Shown here piece by piece: positions 47,730-59,962 of a DNA stretch of 64,000 nt (positions are counted from its first letter, which is position 1; each line of letters starts with the position of its first letter). The notes beneath the pieces were generated by a model, which was given only the letters and a program-made list of their open reading frames with translations, did not search any database and was not told the DNA's origin. The position numbers and the translations under genes were made by a program. The stretch lies in the NCBI GenBank assembly GCA_022410635.1, contig JAJVDF010000213.1:1189476-1253475 (forward strand), written 5' to 3'. Source of the DNA: Tretioscincus oriximinensis (lineage: Eukaryota; Chordata; Lepidosauria; Squamata; Gymnophthalmidae).

Positions 47730-48190
47730 AATTATGTGCAAATTCAAAGGCAAGTATCACTGGGGGTAANCATTAGTAGTATAGGTGTTGGCTTAAACTT
47801 ATAAGGCCCTAAATAACTTGGGCCCCAAATATCTAAAGGAACNCCTTCTCCCATACCAACCTGCCTGTGCCTTAAGATCTGCAGGGAAGGGCCTCCTGTT
47901 TGTATCACCCCTTTCAACAACAGCCAGTGGAGTGGGTACCTGGGGTAGGGTCTTCTCGGTGGTTGCCACCAGTCTATGGAATAGTCTCCCTCTCAAGGTC
48001 TGCCTGTCATCATCACTCTATTCTTTTAGAAGATCTCTGAAGACGCACCACTTTCACCTGGCTTTTGGATAAATAGTGTTTTTTCTAGATACTGTTTTAT
48101 ACTGTTTTTAGTGTTATTTTTGTCTTGATTTTATTGTTGACCGCTCTGAGACATTCGCCGTGGTATATAGGGCGTGATATAAATGTAAAA
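47730..48190 (+). mobile_element. L2 LINE 3' end
   Basis: The frame from about 47818 reads LPYQPACALRSAGKGLLFVS, then SVVATSLWNSLPLKV and SLKTHHFHLAFG. This matches the L2 ORF2 C-terminus pattern (ALRSxGxxLL, LWNSLP, FRRxLKTHxF). The 3' tail contains gaccgctctgagacattcgc and tatagggcgtgatataaatg, the usual L2 end. It carries the same 5' start as the copy at 45482, which is the puzzle described in the findings. Confidence 0.8.
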
Positions 48191-51100
48191 TAGTGATGGG
48201 GCACATGGGGAGGGGGCAGAGATATGTTGATAGAAAGCAAAAGTGTATTCAAGGTTTCATTCTTTCTGTACTGTCATCCAACCAAAAGAATTTGGGGAAA
48301 TCTGTCAATCACCATATATTCTGACGGGTATCACTGAAAACTCTGAAAACCTTGCCACACCCATCTTTATGCTACATATTATTAGTCAATGTTTCACACT
48401 GATGAGGTTGGTAAGTGGAGTTGCCATGGTCCTCTTCACAGACAGCAAATTTGCTCCGTGAAATAATTTGTTGGGTTGTTTCTGCTGTTTGGTGAGAGTT
48501 GTTTTGCTGTTGGGTTGTTTTGCTGTTTGTGTCCTCTCCCCCTCCCCCCCTCTTGAAAACTCAGCAGTGATTTTACTCCTAATGTTGAACACAACATCAG
48601 AAAATTGCCACTGGGGATCTTTATTTCATTTTACTAACAGTCATTGTGTTGGTTGGAATGAAGTGCCATAAAATAGGCTGATGCTCAGCTCTCCCAATTG
48701 CATCTAAATTTCAACCACCCATCAGTTGTTATCAGTAGCAGATTTCTTCTTTATAGTACCAATTATCAATAGTTAAAAGTGCAAGGGTACCTTCACTGTA
48801 GTAGCCCTGAAGTTAAGGAATAATCTTGTGTAAGATGCTTCTATCCCTTCTCATATGTGTAAGTACCTTTTCTTCCTAGTTTTTGGCTAAGAAAAGAGCT
48901 TTCCCTTCTCTTTTAGTTACTAATTTTATGATATAGGTTGGCATATAAATATAAAGGAACAAAATTGTACGCAGGTGACTTAGATCCACTTTTGAAAAGC
49001 AAGTCCTTCATGTCTTTCATTCAGTCAACACGATCAGGGAAAACTCGCCTTAACGGTTCTCAAGAATTGCTCATTTTCCTGCTTGAAAATATTGTGCAAC
49101 TGGCTGATGAACTGATCTGTTTGATGTATATGACTGGCATATCAACCTGCTCAATTTCCCTTTTCCCACAAACTGACATGGTAATTCCTCCCCCGGATGG
49201 AATTTTCTTTTCTTTAAAATCCATATATTGATATATATATATCTACCAAATGCAAATAAACACTTCAGCATAAAATGCTAACTCTTAATCTGGCCCTTGA
49301 ACAAAATTTATTTGAATTTATTAAAGCGAATTGGCTTAATGTTGCCCCTAAATTAAATGAAAACATAGATTTGGATTATCTGGAGAAGAAAGAGGTAATG
49401 CTCATCCTTCATGTGAAAGATATGGGATGGATTATACTGCACATGTTATGCCATTTTCATTTTAAAATGNATGCATCCTCAGCATGTTCAATCTGAAAAA
49501 GGTGGTGATTGGATTTTTTTCTGCTTAAAAAGCAACAGATGTGTGATTTTAATATAGGAACATGTAGTTGCAACTATGGAAATCAACCTCTTACCCACTT
49601 CTTGACCAGTGTGTGGAAATAGTAAGTTTTTGCCAAAAGGATTTGTATGTTATATGGGCAAAAACGGTGAAAAGGAAATACTAAATAGCAAAATCCTTTA
49701 AGGGAATAAAACACTGCAATGTTGGGTTGCCTGTTTTATTTATATTATTAACAATACAGTTCATGGTCTTCCAAAGCCAACGAAACAACCAAATGTGCTG
49801 TCTATTGCCCAAATGCTACACTATTTGGACGAATCAAACAGTTTATATGCAGTTTACTGTATATGAATATGCAGTTCACATTTGTCTGCTGATCTTCAGG
49901 GAATGATAAAGTGGGAAGTATTTCTGCATGAGCCATTACCATGCTAACAGTAGGTCCCAGACCTCCTTGGTCCGTTCTATATGGAGTTGGAGAGGGCCCA
50001 TTTCCTCCCAATATTCTATCCACATGAAAGAACACCATGAGAAATAAGTGTCCTATTTCACCCAGGAAGTAAATATTGATGATTAAAATCTATCTTGTCT
50101 GGAGGAACAGACTGGGTCAGAAGGCAGGCAGCCCATTGTTCTGGCTTCTAAGAGGTTCATTTCAGTGACTCAGCAAGAAGTGCTGACTCTGGTAAAGGTG
50201 CTTTCAATAAATAACTCAATGAGATTAAGATCCTTTTTGCACTTATCTGGCTGGCACTATACCCTTTCTACTCCTGAGGGAGGGTGCAAAACATTTATCA
50301 CAAAATAAAATAAATGAGTTGCACTGTTTTATATATAACTTAAAAACACTTATTCACAATACCATTTGATCTGCATAACAGTTGTATTATAAATTGCCAT
50401 TTAATAGTCTGATTTGCTGCTTTTTGAAGATGCTTTTTATGTAACCTGACGCACATTCAAGAAGGTCAGTCCTAAAAGAAGAAATGGATTTAATATTGCT
50501 AAAATCTTTACCTTTTGGTAAAAATACCCCTTTCTGGCATCACAGTGGCCTGTCCCCATAGCTACGCAATATATTATGTGATATAACAAATGCATGGGGG
50601 AAATATGTTCCATTTGAAACTGGAACCATTTGTTTCCCTTTACAAGGCAGCATGCAGATAAAAATACAAGTTAAAAAGTGGTATAACAGTCATCAATTGT
50701 AAAGATGTTCAAGAAATGAAAATATATAATGTATNATGCTGTAATTGAAGTCACTTTTGCAATTAAAAAAAAAAAATCTAATAATGGTGTACAGAAACAT
50801 TTAAAATTTCAAATGTTGCTTGTCCAGGCACTATATGGTGATAAACGACACATGCCATAATCCAGTACAACAGGCTACATATCACCTTGCAAGACAACAA
50901 CTATCAGCTGCCTACAGGAGGAAATTTACTGCTTAACGTGAGCCTGGAGATCACTTGGACAGGTGGCAACTCTATCGTGTTTTTCCCATTAGGGAAATAT
51001 GAAAGTGAGCCATCTGGCAGTACCACCAGTTATCCATTCATCCCTTCATTGTTATTGTATCTGCAAGTTCCTGTGTGGCTTTAAGTGGACAAGAGGCAAG

Positions 51101-51514
51101 TCCAAGAGGTAAGATGTTAAGGGTTATGTGCAAGCATTATTTCAATCATAATAATTAAAACTGATAACCCTGTGGAGAACACTCAAAACAGCATTATTTG
51201 GAGAAATCCAACTATTACAATGAAATGCTTTCCACAAATTGACTATGGAAACAAAATGAAATGGAATCTTAAGATCTAGGAGAGCTGAAGTATCCTGATC
51301 AAAGAATTAGGTATGCCATTATATGTCAAGCAAAAGGAAGTACTGTTACTCCACAGATTTAAAGTTATTATTGGGACGACTTGGGAGTCATCTCTGGGTA
51401 GATTTCATAGAAAGAAGGGTTAGGATATTCCAGAATGAACTGTACTGCTTTATTCTACACTATCCAAATGTAGGGGAATAAATAAATATCTGAATGTAAC
51501 CCAGTATAAATAAG

Positions 51515-51611
51515 TTACTATTATTATTACTATTACTATTACTATTACTATTACTATTATTATATTATTATTATTATTATTATTATTATTGTTATTGTTA
51601 TTATTATTATT
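51515..51611. repeat. (ATT)n / (ATTACT)n microsatellite
   Basis: About 97 bp of att repeats with an attact subarray (51529-51560) and a few gtt variants. It is the longest microsatellite in the window and joins the 3' end of a SINE. Confidence 0.95.
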
Positions 51612-51783
51612 TCATTGCTTTCTCCACAACCGACACCCTGTGAAATAGGTGGGGCTGAGAGAGTTCTAAGAACTGTGATTGGCCCAAGATNACCCAGCTA
51701 GCGTCCTGGAGGAGTGTGGAATCGAACTGTGAGACTACCAGATAAGATTCCAACACTCTAACCACTACACCAAACTGGCTCTT
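51606..51783 (-). mobile_element. tRNA-derived SINE
   Basis: On the minus strand the head reads gtttggtgtagtggttagag (A-box-like), then cagttcgattccacactcct (B-box-like), then the body ctctctcagccccacctatt and cacagggtgtcggttgtgg. This is a tRNA-headed SINE common in squamates. Its 3' end runs directly into the ATT microsatellite at 51515-51611, probably seeded from the SINE tail. One ambiguous base is at 51691. Confidence 0.8.
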
Positions 51784-52779
51784 TCTTCAACCTTGTCACT
51801 TTCTTCAAATGTGATATCTATTTCTTCAGCTTGCTCCAGTATCTACCTTCACATTGCTATAAAAAGTAATAATAATAATAGTANTATTTTTAAAGCCATT
51901 GGCAATAGAACAAATGGCAAATAGCTCTAACACACAGAATAAAAATTAAAAAATAAAAATAATTTGTTTTCTTAAAGAGAGTCCATGATATAAGTTACTG
52001 TTTCAGAAGTCTTACAACATGCATCAGCAAGACAAATGTTTGTATAAAACAATTCATTTATCCTGNGAAATCTTACTAAAGGGGGGCAATAAGGTCATTT
52101 TTGTGTTGTGTAACAAAACAGGTGTTACTGTAACGGCAGGCATGTATGCCAAACTTGCTTCCAAAAAAAGATCAGGCAATCCATTTAAAAGAGCATAATT
52201 GGGAAAGATCTGAAACTTTGAGAGAAGGAGTGTTGAATAGTAAGTTATACCTGTATTTCTAAACGAGAGGGAAAAAAAAACCCAAAAGGTGAAGATATGG
52301 TATTTGCCAAGGGCATAAGTTCCAGTACTAAAATATCATGCAGCCAAAGAAACATGTTCTGTGCCCAAGTGTTTTCCAAACTGAGAATTTCATTATTTTA
52401 TTATTTACACAAGATAGCCAATAATATTGTAAGAAATTCACCCATAAACATTAAAAGAATGAAATTTCCAGAATCTCTCAACAGAGTTTATCCATTTAGC
52501 AAAAGTGAATTTCCAAGTTTTACAAGCTATAGAGAAGACTAGGAACATATAAAAGACAGACTGAACTTTTTCCAGTTCTGCTTGCTTCTGCATAGAGACT
52601 CCCAAAATATTGAGAAAAAGTATTTCAATGATACATAATGCCATAGATATAAATTAACCCTCTTTATAATAATAAAAATGCAAATAAAAATGTACAAATG
52701 AACTATTTGTACAAAAAGTAACCTATGACTGTGTAAATTGTTAATAAAGAGATCAAACAATGAAACATGGTGTACTCGG

Positions 52780-53410
52780 ATGTTGTGTCTTTGCCTGAAA
52801 NGAGGGCCCAGGGAAGAGGGCATGCCAGCGACAGGCAGAGGGGGCACGACTCACAGGAAGCACTTGAGACTGCTGCCTCTCGAGCACCAAAGCACCCACC
52901 CNCCCTCCCATTTTGTCATGGCTTTGGGGCAGAAGCACAACTAGGTTGACTGGTAGGATGGTTACTGGTCTATGGGTGTCATGGGTTCAAGGATCCCCAA
53001 TTTTTACTAATGTTTAAGGGACACCCATAAGGGGTTTGGGGGTGTGGAACGTACCCTTGGGGTGGGGTTAGAAGCAGAATGTGCCCTTAGACAGCAGGGT
53101 CCCGGTCGTGGTAGGATGGCACCTCATAATCTTTACCCCCTTCTGATCCTTGGTTCTGCTCTAGGATGGCCCAGTCATGATTGGCAGCAATCTGCCTAGG
53201 GCAAAGGCTCATTGGTGGGTATACCATCCTCAGATGGTCTGGGGGTCAGATACACATTGGATGAAGGGCCATGGTGGGCAGCTGGTTATGCCTTTATGAT
53301 GATGGAGAGCTTGTATGTCCTGATGGAGGCAGGTCAGCCTAGGTTTGCTTCACCATTGCTCCTACTGGTATTTGCCATGGTCATTTATCATCCCATCTAA
53401 TTTCGTGTAC
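52780..53410. other. GC-rich patch, unclassified
   Basis: About 630 bp of higher-GC sequence in an AT-rich intron, with several short open frames on both strands (for example 53212-53400 plus) but no recognisable protein. Its abrupt edges (aaacatggtgtac at left, ctaatttcgtgtac at right) suggest an inserted repeat. I could not find terminal repeats or a target duplication. Confidence 0.35.
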
Positions 53411-56400
53411 AGTGACTACAGTATTTGTAAACAGTTAACCTTTCTTGACTAACGGTATGTGTTTTGTGTCTTAATACTATGCACAATGGTCTTTGCCAGC
53501 AATTAAGGGCCAGGATACGTCTTCGGTTAACACATGTTGAAGCGATTGAACCTACTGGATGTTAGTTTTTGTATATCTATCATGAAAGGAAGAATTAAAG
53601 TAAAATTNTTGATTAAAAAGAGCAAGTTCTTATCAATTGATGCTTTTTCAATGACCCCCAAACATATAGTATTAAATACTAATTTTAAGGCTAAAAATGT
53701 AACAATAAAAGCTGTGTTTTAGCCCATAATAGCCCAAAAGCTAGATTTTTCCATAAAATGGTGCTTTTAAGACTATAGGTGCAACATAATGGTGTAACAT
53801 TGTGCAAACAATCAAGAACTGAGTGACCTACAAAAAATCTAGCTTGTTCAGTTCCTAAGATTTGATTCTCAGGGAGCCAAAGCTGATAAAGGGTGTAATC
53901 TTTCAACCTCAGAAGGCAAATGAATAAGCCAGAAATTAGACAGACCCAGTTGCGATATTTTATTAAATATTAGAATAACTGTACCTTTTTTCATTACGCT
54001 AGTATAATTCCTGTTCTGTTACTATTACTATATTTAAATAGTCCGGGTCTTATTTTCATAACCAGTAATAGTGACTTGCCATTTGTATGCTGATGTACAC
54101 TATAGCTGGTTCTGCCTAGGATCCGGTATAGTCTTCACCAGCATTTGGATGATAGGTCCCTAGTTTTAGACATAATCCAGAATAGGGTCCATTGCAGAAA
54201 GGGGCACAGTTGACATTACTAGTAAACAAAATTTCAAGCTATCACTTAGCAATTTGGGGAGAATAAAATCAGTGTTAGGAACGTATTCATTTTTTAAAAA
54301 TATGNTAGGCCTTGAATGGATGTCCAAGCTCTGTCCCAAGATACAGTTCAGAATAAAGCTCTGTTTACAGGAGCTGTTTACAATTTCTGTGACCTTAACA
54401 AGTGGCCCAAAAATAGCCAAATCAAACTCCATGTTTAAGAAATAAATTGTCTAGTAAGTATGATTAGCTTTGTTCCTAGTAGCAGTTTATAGGCTTCTTT
54501 CAAATGTTCCTCAGGGCTAGATTCTTAGCAGTCTGGAGACACTGTTTATTATTTCTTCATCTGATAACAAATTTGAGGAAGGGCTTTGTTTTTTACTTTA
54601 ACCTGAATTCCCTGTATATTATATTTATATTGTTTATTAGTAATTATTAGTAGTTCTGTTGCATTGTATTTATATGGGATATAGCTTGTTAAGCAAGCAC
54701 TTTNTAGTTTTTCATAATAGAGACAGGTTGTGTCCCCAGTCTGGAACAGCTGGGATAATAAAGTTGCAAATATGTATACCCTTGGGGAAGTTGTGATATA
54801 TGTATATATAACTTTCTACATTCTTTGACCATTTTATTTTTATTTGATTTAGAGGAGCTATCATCGAAAACATATGGNAAATCAGTAGCCCTCCTTCCTC
54901 AGGAAGATCTAAAATAAACAATGGGAAGTGACTATCATAAATTTGCTCTTCTACTTAAACAATGAGGAAAACAATTTTGAAACTATATTATTGACCAGTA
55001 CTATACTTTTCTGAGTACATAAAATGATTGTCAGGGGAATAGGAATATGCATTCTGTCCCAATGATGGGAACCCACACTCCTGAACTTAAAAACTGAAAA
55101 TTTCAATCTTCTGCCTAATAAGGTTTAGTGCTGGACAGGAAATAGGTCAGAAGTCTGGCCTTTCTGACTAACACTAAATTACAAGTGGAAATTGCTCCTC
55201 ATAAATTGTCCCTAGTGCAGTGGGGTGAATAAAAGTGAGATCCACTCTCAACTCTTTATTGTGTTCTTACACAAGTTAAGGCCACATTCAAACAAGGTCA
55301 ATTCACTTGCAAGTTGAATTTCTGTTGTATTTGCCAGAAAGGTTTGTTACATAAATCAACTGGGGAAAACAGTTTTCAAACCACTTAGGGTTATTGTGGA
55401 AAAGCTGTGATGTGTGTACAGTTTGGTGATAAACTGTGAGAGTGAGAGACCAACCAGCAAACAATATGGCTGATAGAAGAGTGTGTCATCTGGAGTTCAC
55501 AGAACGGCAAAACATGGAATACACTGTAAAAGTGTGAATGTGCAACCCATATTCTAACTGTCCTAGAAAATGTGCAAAATACTCTCTCTAATATATGTGG
55601 GGATTGAATTTTATAGATGAGACAACAAGTAAACTCTTCACCAGAAACAAGGTTGAGTATTAATCAACTCATTCTGTTCCTAGCTCTTCTGCTAGCCTTT
55701 TCCATGACTCTTTATTTGACCTCTAGATTTGTGGCAGTGTCTAGCAGAAGTTCCCAAAGGCCCAAAATTACATCAGGCAAATTGTTTTGGTCTCAAATAA
55801 AATGCTAGTCTACGACCAAAGTAAATGTAAGCCAATTAAATTTAAGGACATCAAGTTGCATGATGACACAATTATGTAACCTGAAATGGTAATGGAAAAC
55901 TAGTCTTCGGGACCCAAAAAGGTGGACCACTAGTAAACTTCACTTCAAGGTAAAGGAACATGCATTTCAAAAATAAAATCTGAGATTGTATTTTGCCGAC
56001 TTCGGATATTTTCAGACTTATAATTAGAGGTGAACAAAGGGTCAAACGCCACGCACACATATTAAAAAGAATCACTTATTTTATCACCACATCTGCAGAC
56101 ATCTTTCCATTCCACAGAAACAGGAAAATCAGTATTGGGGCAAAACAGAGTAAAGCCTGAATGATTTAGGAGCCTTACAGTGCTCCTGAGCTAATAATGG
56201 CCTGCTACTGCTACTACCCAATAAAATCCTAAGAAATGGTTGATAGCATCCAATGAACGGCAAGCCCTTGTTGCTATAGAGGGATAACTAGGAAGGCCAT
56301 TATGAGAGATGGAGGCTTTTAGGAGGGTTTTTTTTAACCTGTGTGATGCAGAGATTTTTTCTGAGTTTTCAAATGCGGTGACCTCCAGACCTCTAGAACA

Positions 56401-56781
56401 TACTTACTGGAAAGAGATTACTGAAAAATTTGAACAGTAACACACAAAGGGAATTGTTTTGTTTTTTATTGNTTGATTTAATATACTGTATAAATGTACA
56501 AAGTACTTACATATACTGGTGCAAAATCCATGTCTGTATGAAACATAGCTAATGAATGATCAAAGAAAATAAAAATACACATGCATCTTTTGTAAAATAA
56601 TTCCTTAAATAATCTCACCAATATTTTCTCATGGGTATTTTCTGTTCTAAGATTTGTAATAAGGTTTCTTAATGACAACTTTTTTTTCTGAAACATTCTT
56701 GTCAAAATGAGAAATTCTCTCACCTTTTGATGCTTCTGAAAACAGGAGAGATATTCCAGCATGCTATGCGGCAGGAAAGCA

Positions 56782-56866
56782 TGGAACATCCCATGGTGCT
56801 TGACAGAACCATGTTCAATTTGTATTGTTCTACCACATGGTTAGATCAAGCACAAAGGAAAATCCC
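56782..56866 (-). ncRNA. MIR218-2: mir-218-2 microRNA precursor in a SLIT3 intron
   Basis: The minus strand carries the complete 21-nt mature miR-218-5p at 56855-56835, with no difference from the vertebrate sequence I know; its seed is UGUGCUU. After a 21-nt loop region comes the complementary 3p arm at about 56813-56792. The 3p arm reads CAUGGUUCUGUCAAGCACC. The U in UUCUGUC is the mir-218-2 form, where mir-218-1 (in SLIT2) has UUCCGUC. The arms fold into a hairpin. The precursor lies in the 19.2-kb intron on the same strand as SLIT3, so it is expected to be made from the host transcript. In mammals miR-218 acts with Slit/Robo signalling, targeting ROBO1 and other transcripts; that role here is inference. 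Precursor ends are approximate. Confidence 0.96.
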
Positions 56867-58312
56867 ATCAACAGGCAGAATGAGTGTTAAGCAGCCACCA
56901 AAGAGAGAAGAGCGTTGAAAGGAAGCAGCACCTAGAAGCACAGCTGAAGGATATTTGATTCTGAGCTGCTGTCCGCTTCTCCAATGCATATAGGACTGGA
57001 GACCAAAAAAAAAATCAGTATTTATTGCTACAAAGGCCAGGGAAAAACCCTCTACAGCACAGATGTTAGTGCATGTGAAAAAAACTAGAAATTTTAAAAG
57101 ATATAACTGTTAACAGCAGAAATCTAGTGAAAAGACTTGCAATATAGCTTGCACTGAATCCTTAATGGTGAACATCCACAATGCTTTCACTTAACAATAT
57201 AACATGAATTCTTGGAATACGGTATCCCTTCCATAGCCTAAGAAACCTTCAAATTAGTTGATTTAGTTAACAGTTTTGAAACATTCAGATTCTCCAATGA
57301 TCATCCATTGTATTTTCATTAAAATACCTGTTTAACTGAGAAAGTACAATAGAAAATTAATATGGTATTTTCTGAACTAAAGACTATTATGCTTTTTTAT
57401 TTTTAGAATATAAATATGTGTGCCATGGTCAAAGCTCTGTTTAAACCATTTTAAGTCCTGAAGAATAGGATTTGGGGTCTGGGGAAGTGATCTTAAGTCC
57501 ATTTTTTTTACTGGAGAGGACTAGAAATTAGTCTAATTTAAACAATGGTTAAAAATCCACATTTTTCATTACCATTTATCCCTAACTGTCAGTCAGTATG
57601 ACTCAGCATTTAGTGGAATAGCACTTGTGCTAGTAACTTCAATCAGAAGGGTGTAAAATAATAACAATAATAAGATAATAAGCTTTCAAACTGTCAGAAT
57701 GAGAAAATAAGGGCAGAGATAAAGAATTCCTATCTCACAGCAGTATAACAAATGCAATTGAAAATGTTTGGAGAATAAGACCTTCTCATGCTGGCTTCTT
57801 GCTGAAATGAGGACTTCAAGGCTGTGAGTCACACATAACCTTCTGGGGAAGGTTACTGTGCAATCAGTTCTGTAATATATCAATTACATTTATGTAGTAA
57901 TAACCAACGTTTGTGGTAAAAATTTCAACTTTACCTTTTCATTTTGTTTTTTTTTTTCTTAGTTTATAGCTGTGGACACAAGATATTGTCTAACACAGGA
58001 TAATATTTCACGATTTTGACGAACCAGATCATAGGTCATGAGGACGTTTTCTTTTTTAATCTTTATGGTGGTTTAAAACATTTGTTTGTGTTGATAAAAA
58101 AACAAATTTGTGATCAAATTTACTTTTTATTTTATTTTCTGAATAGAATCTTCATCAGTTTGCCATCTACTCAGAGCTGAAAATCAAAACAAAAACAAAA
58201 CNTTGAGGTGGTTTAGAGATGTTCTCAGATAGGTTGTGAACAATTTGCCCTTCCCACCTTTCAAGACCATTCTCAGAGAAGAAGACTTAGAAATGGACTG
58301 AAAAGGAGGAGG

Positions 58313-58528
58313 GGATTTTTATACCCTGGTTTTCTCAATGCAGGGGGACTCAAAGTGACTTATANAACCTTCTGTTCATCACTTCACATACTCTTATGAA
58401 GTAGGTGAGGCTGAGAGAGCTCCAAATAGCTGTGACTAACCAAGGCCACATAAAGCTGGCTTCATATAGGAAAATGGAATCAAAGCAGGATACTAACAGA
58501 TAACACTCCAATCACAAAACCAGACTGC
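58313..58528 (-). mobile_element. tRNA-derived SINE, near full length
   Basis: From the right edge on the minus strand: a decayed tRNA head (ggttttgtgattggagtgtt, then gctttgattccattttcc), the body gagctctctcagcctcacct, and the L2-type tail actttgagtccccc ... agggtataaaaat ending near 58313. The same family as 51606-51783. Confidence 0.8.
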
Positions 58529-58914
58529 CTTCTCAACATGAGAATATGAAGAGTACTTGCTCCTGTTCTCAATGTCGGTAAATGAAAGCCACACAACACT
58601 TTTGAACTTTCTTATTGGGGTTACTGATTTTTTTAGAGCAAGTACTTTTACACTTCTACTAGCAAAGCAAAACAAATCAGATATGTGAACATTTGGCATC
58701 CATAAAATTCAGTGTAATTATTTAACCTTTCTTCTTCACTTCATAATATTTGAATATTCTGGAATAAAGGACTGTCTATTCTATTCTGAAATATCCATCC
58801 ATTACTTCAGAGTATTCAAATACAGCAGAATAAATAACTGATGTCTGCATTCAGCCAAAAAAAAGAATCTAAAGCTGCTTCTTCCCCATTATAAGTTTAA
58901 AATCGCTATTTTTT

Positions 58915-59130
58915 AAAAGCGAGACACACATTCGCAAGTACGACTCCATTTATCTCCAATCTTCTTTGCAGTTCCCTCTCTGTTCTCATTACATCCTGGC
59001 ATTTTTGTCACACCACAAGCCCGAGAAGTAATTGCTGTGCTTGCCTTACTACAATTCCCAGCATTCTCTGTGAGCAGGGAGCCAATGAGCTTTTACAGCA
59101 AGACCCAAAAACTCGTAAAGAAGGCCCCAC
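58915..59130 (-). repeat. Dispersed repeat, copy 3 (reverse)
   Basis: On the minus strand: tcattggctccctgctcaca, gagaatgctgggaattgtag, gcacagcaattacttctcgg, gcttgtggtgtgacaaaaat and gaactgcaaagaagattgga. The closest relative is the copy at 36950-37205. Confidence 0.65.
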
Positions 59131-59819
59131 TTAAACTTGCTTTTGGATTATGGTGTTGAATTGGAAGAAATGAGCAAACAGAAAAACCAGGCCAAAGGAC
59201 CCTTTTAGCGAGTGGATGGCTGAACCTCCATGAGTAAATGGGGCAAATTCTACATGATGTTACTGCCAACTTGCTAAATAACCTTAATCCTCAGTTGCAA
59301 GAACAATGCTATCAANCCAAATCAAAGATCTTCCACTCCAACTGAAGTCAAATAGAGAAAATTGCAATTGTAGAATACTATTTTCTGAAATATTATTTTA
59401 TTTTTAGATGATCTCCATTGTTACTGGTATATTGGAAGGTCCAAGCAGTCCTTCCATAATGACATCTGCTTTAACACAAGGAATGCCCTAAAAATGCTGC
59501 TTCTCCTTTGCAGACTGGGCATTCTTTACATTTTAGGCACAGGGATGTCTAACTGAATTCTAAATAAAAGTTTGGAATCTTAAAAAGTAAAGCGTGATAG
59601 ATGCAGCAGTCTCTGCCAATAAATATTTTGCAATTTATAAAGCTAGTCACAAATTCACATGGAATATTTTTAAATAGCAAGGCAATTTCTGTATAGGGTC
59701 TTATTCAATATTAATCCTAGTACAGACCACTGCCATTCACATGGTAGTTTACAATATGGCACATCCTGGATGAGAACTACTGTAATATTACCAATATGCG
59801 CTATTCTAAGTTATCATAT

Positions 59820-59962
59820 GGAATTTATTTATATCCCGCCCTTATACCCGAAGGTCTCAGAGTACCCAACCATAGGGTGGCGCACATAGCTTTTTGTTGC
59901 TTTCTCCACAACAGACACCCTGTGAAGTAGGTGGGGCTGAGAGAGTTCTAAAGAATTGTGAA
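59820..59962 (-). mobile_element. SINE, 5'-truncated
   Basis: Minus-strand body (gaactctctcagccccacct, cacagggtgtctgttgtgg) followed by an L2-type tail (reverse complement of atttatatcccgccctta, 59825-59842). The tRNA head is missing. The body matches the SINE at 51606-51783 closely. Confidence 0.78.

Noticed and set aside
56727..56918. Plus-strand open frame over the mir-218-2 locus
   Set aside because: It is the antisense shadow of the microRNA hairpin.
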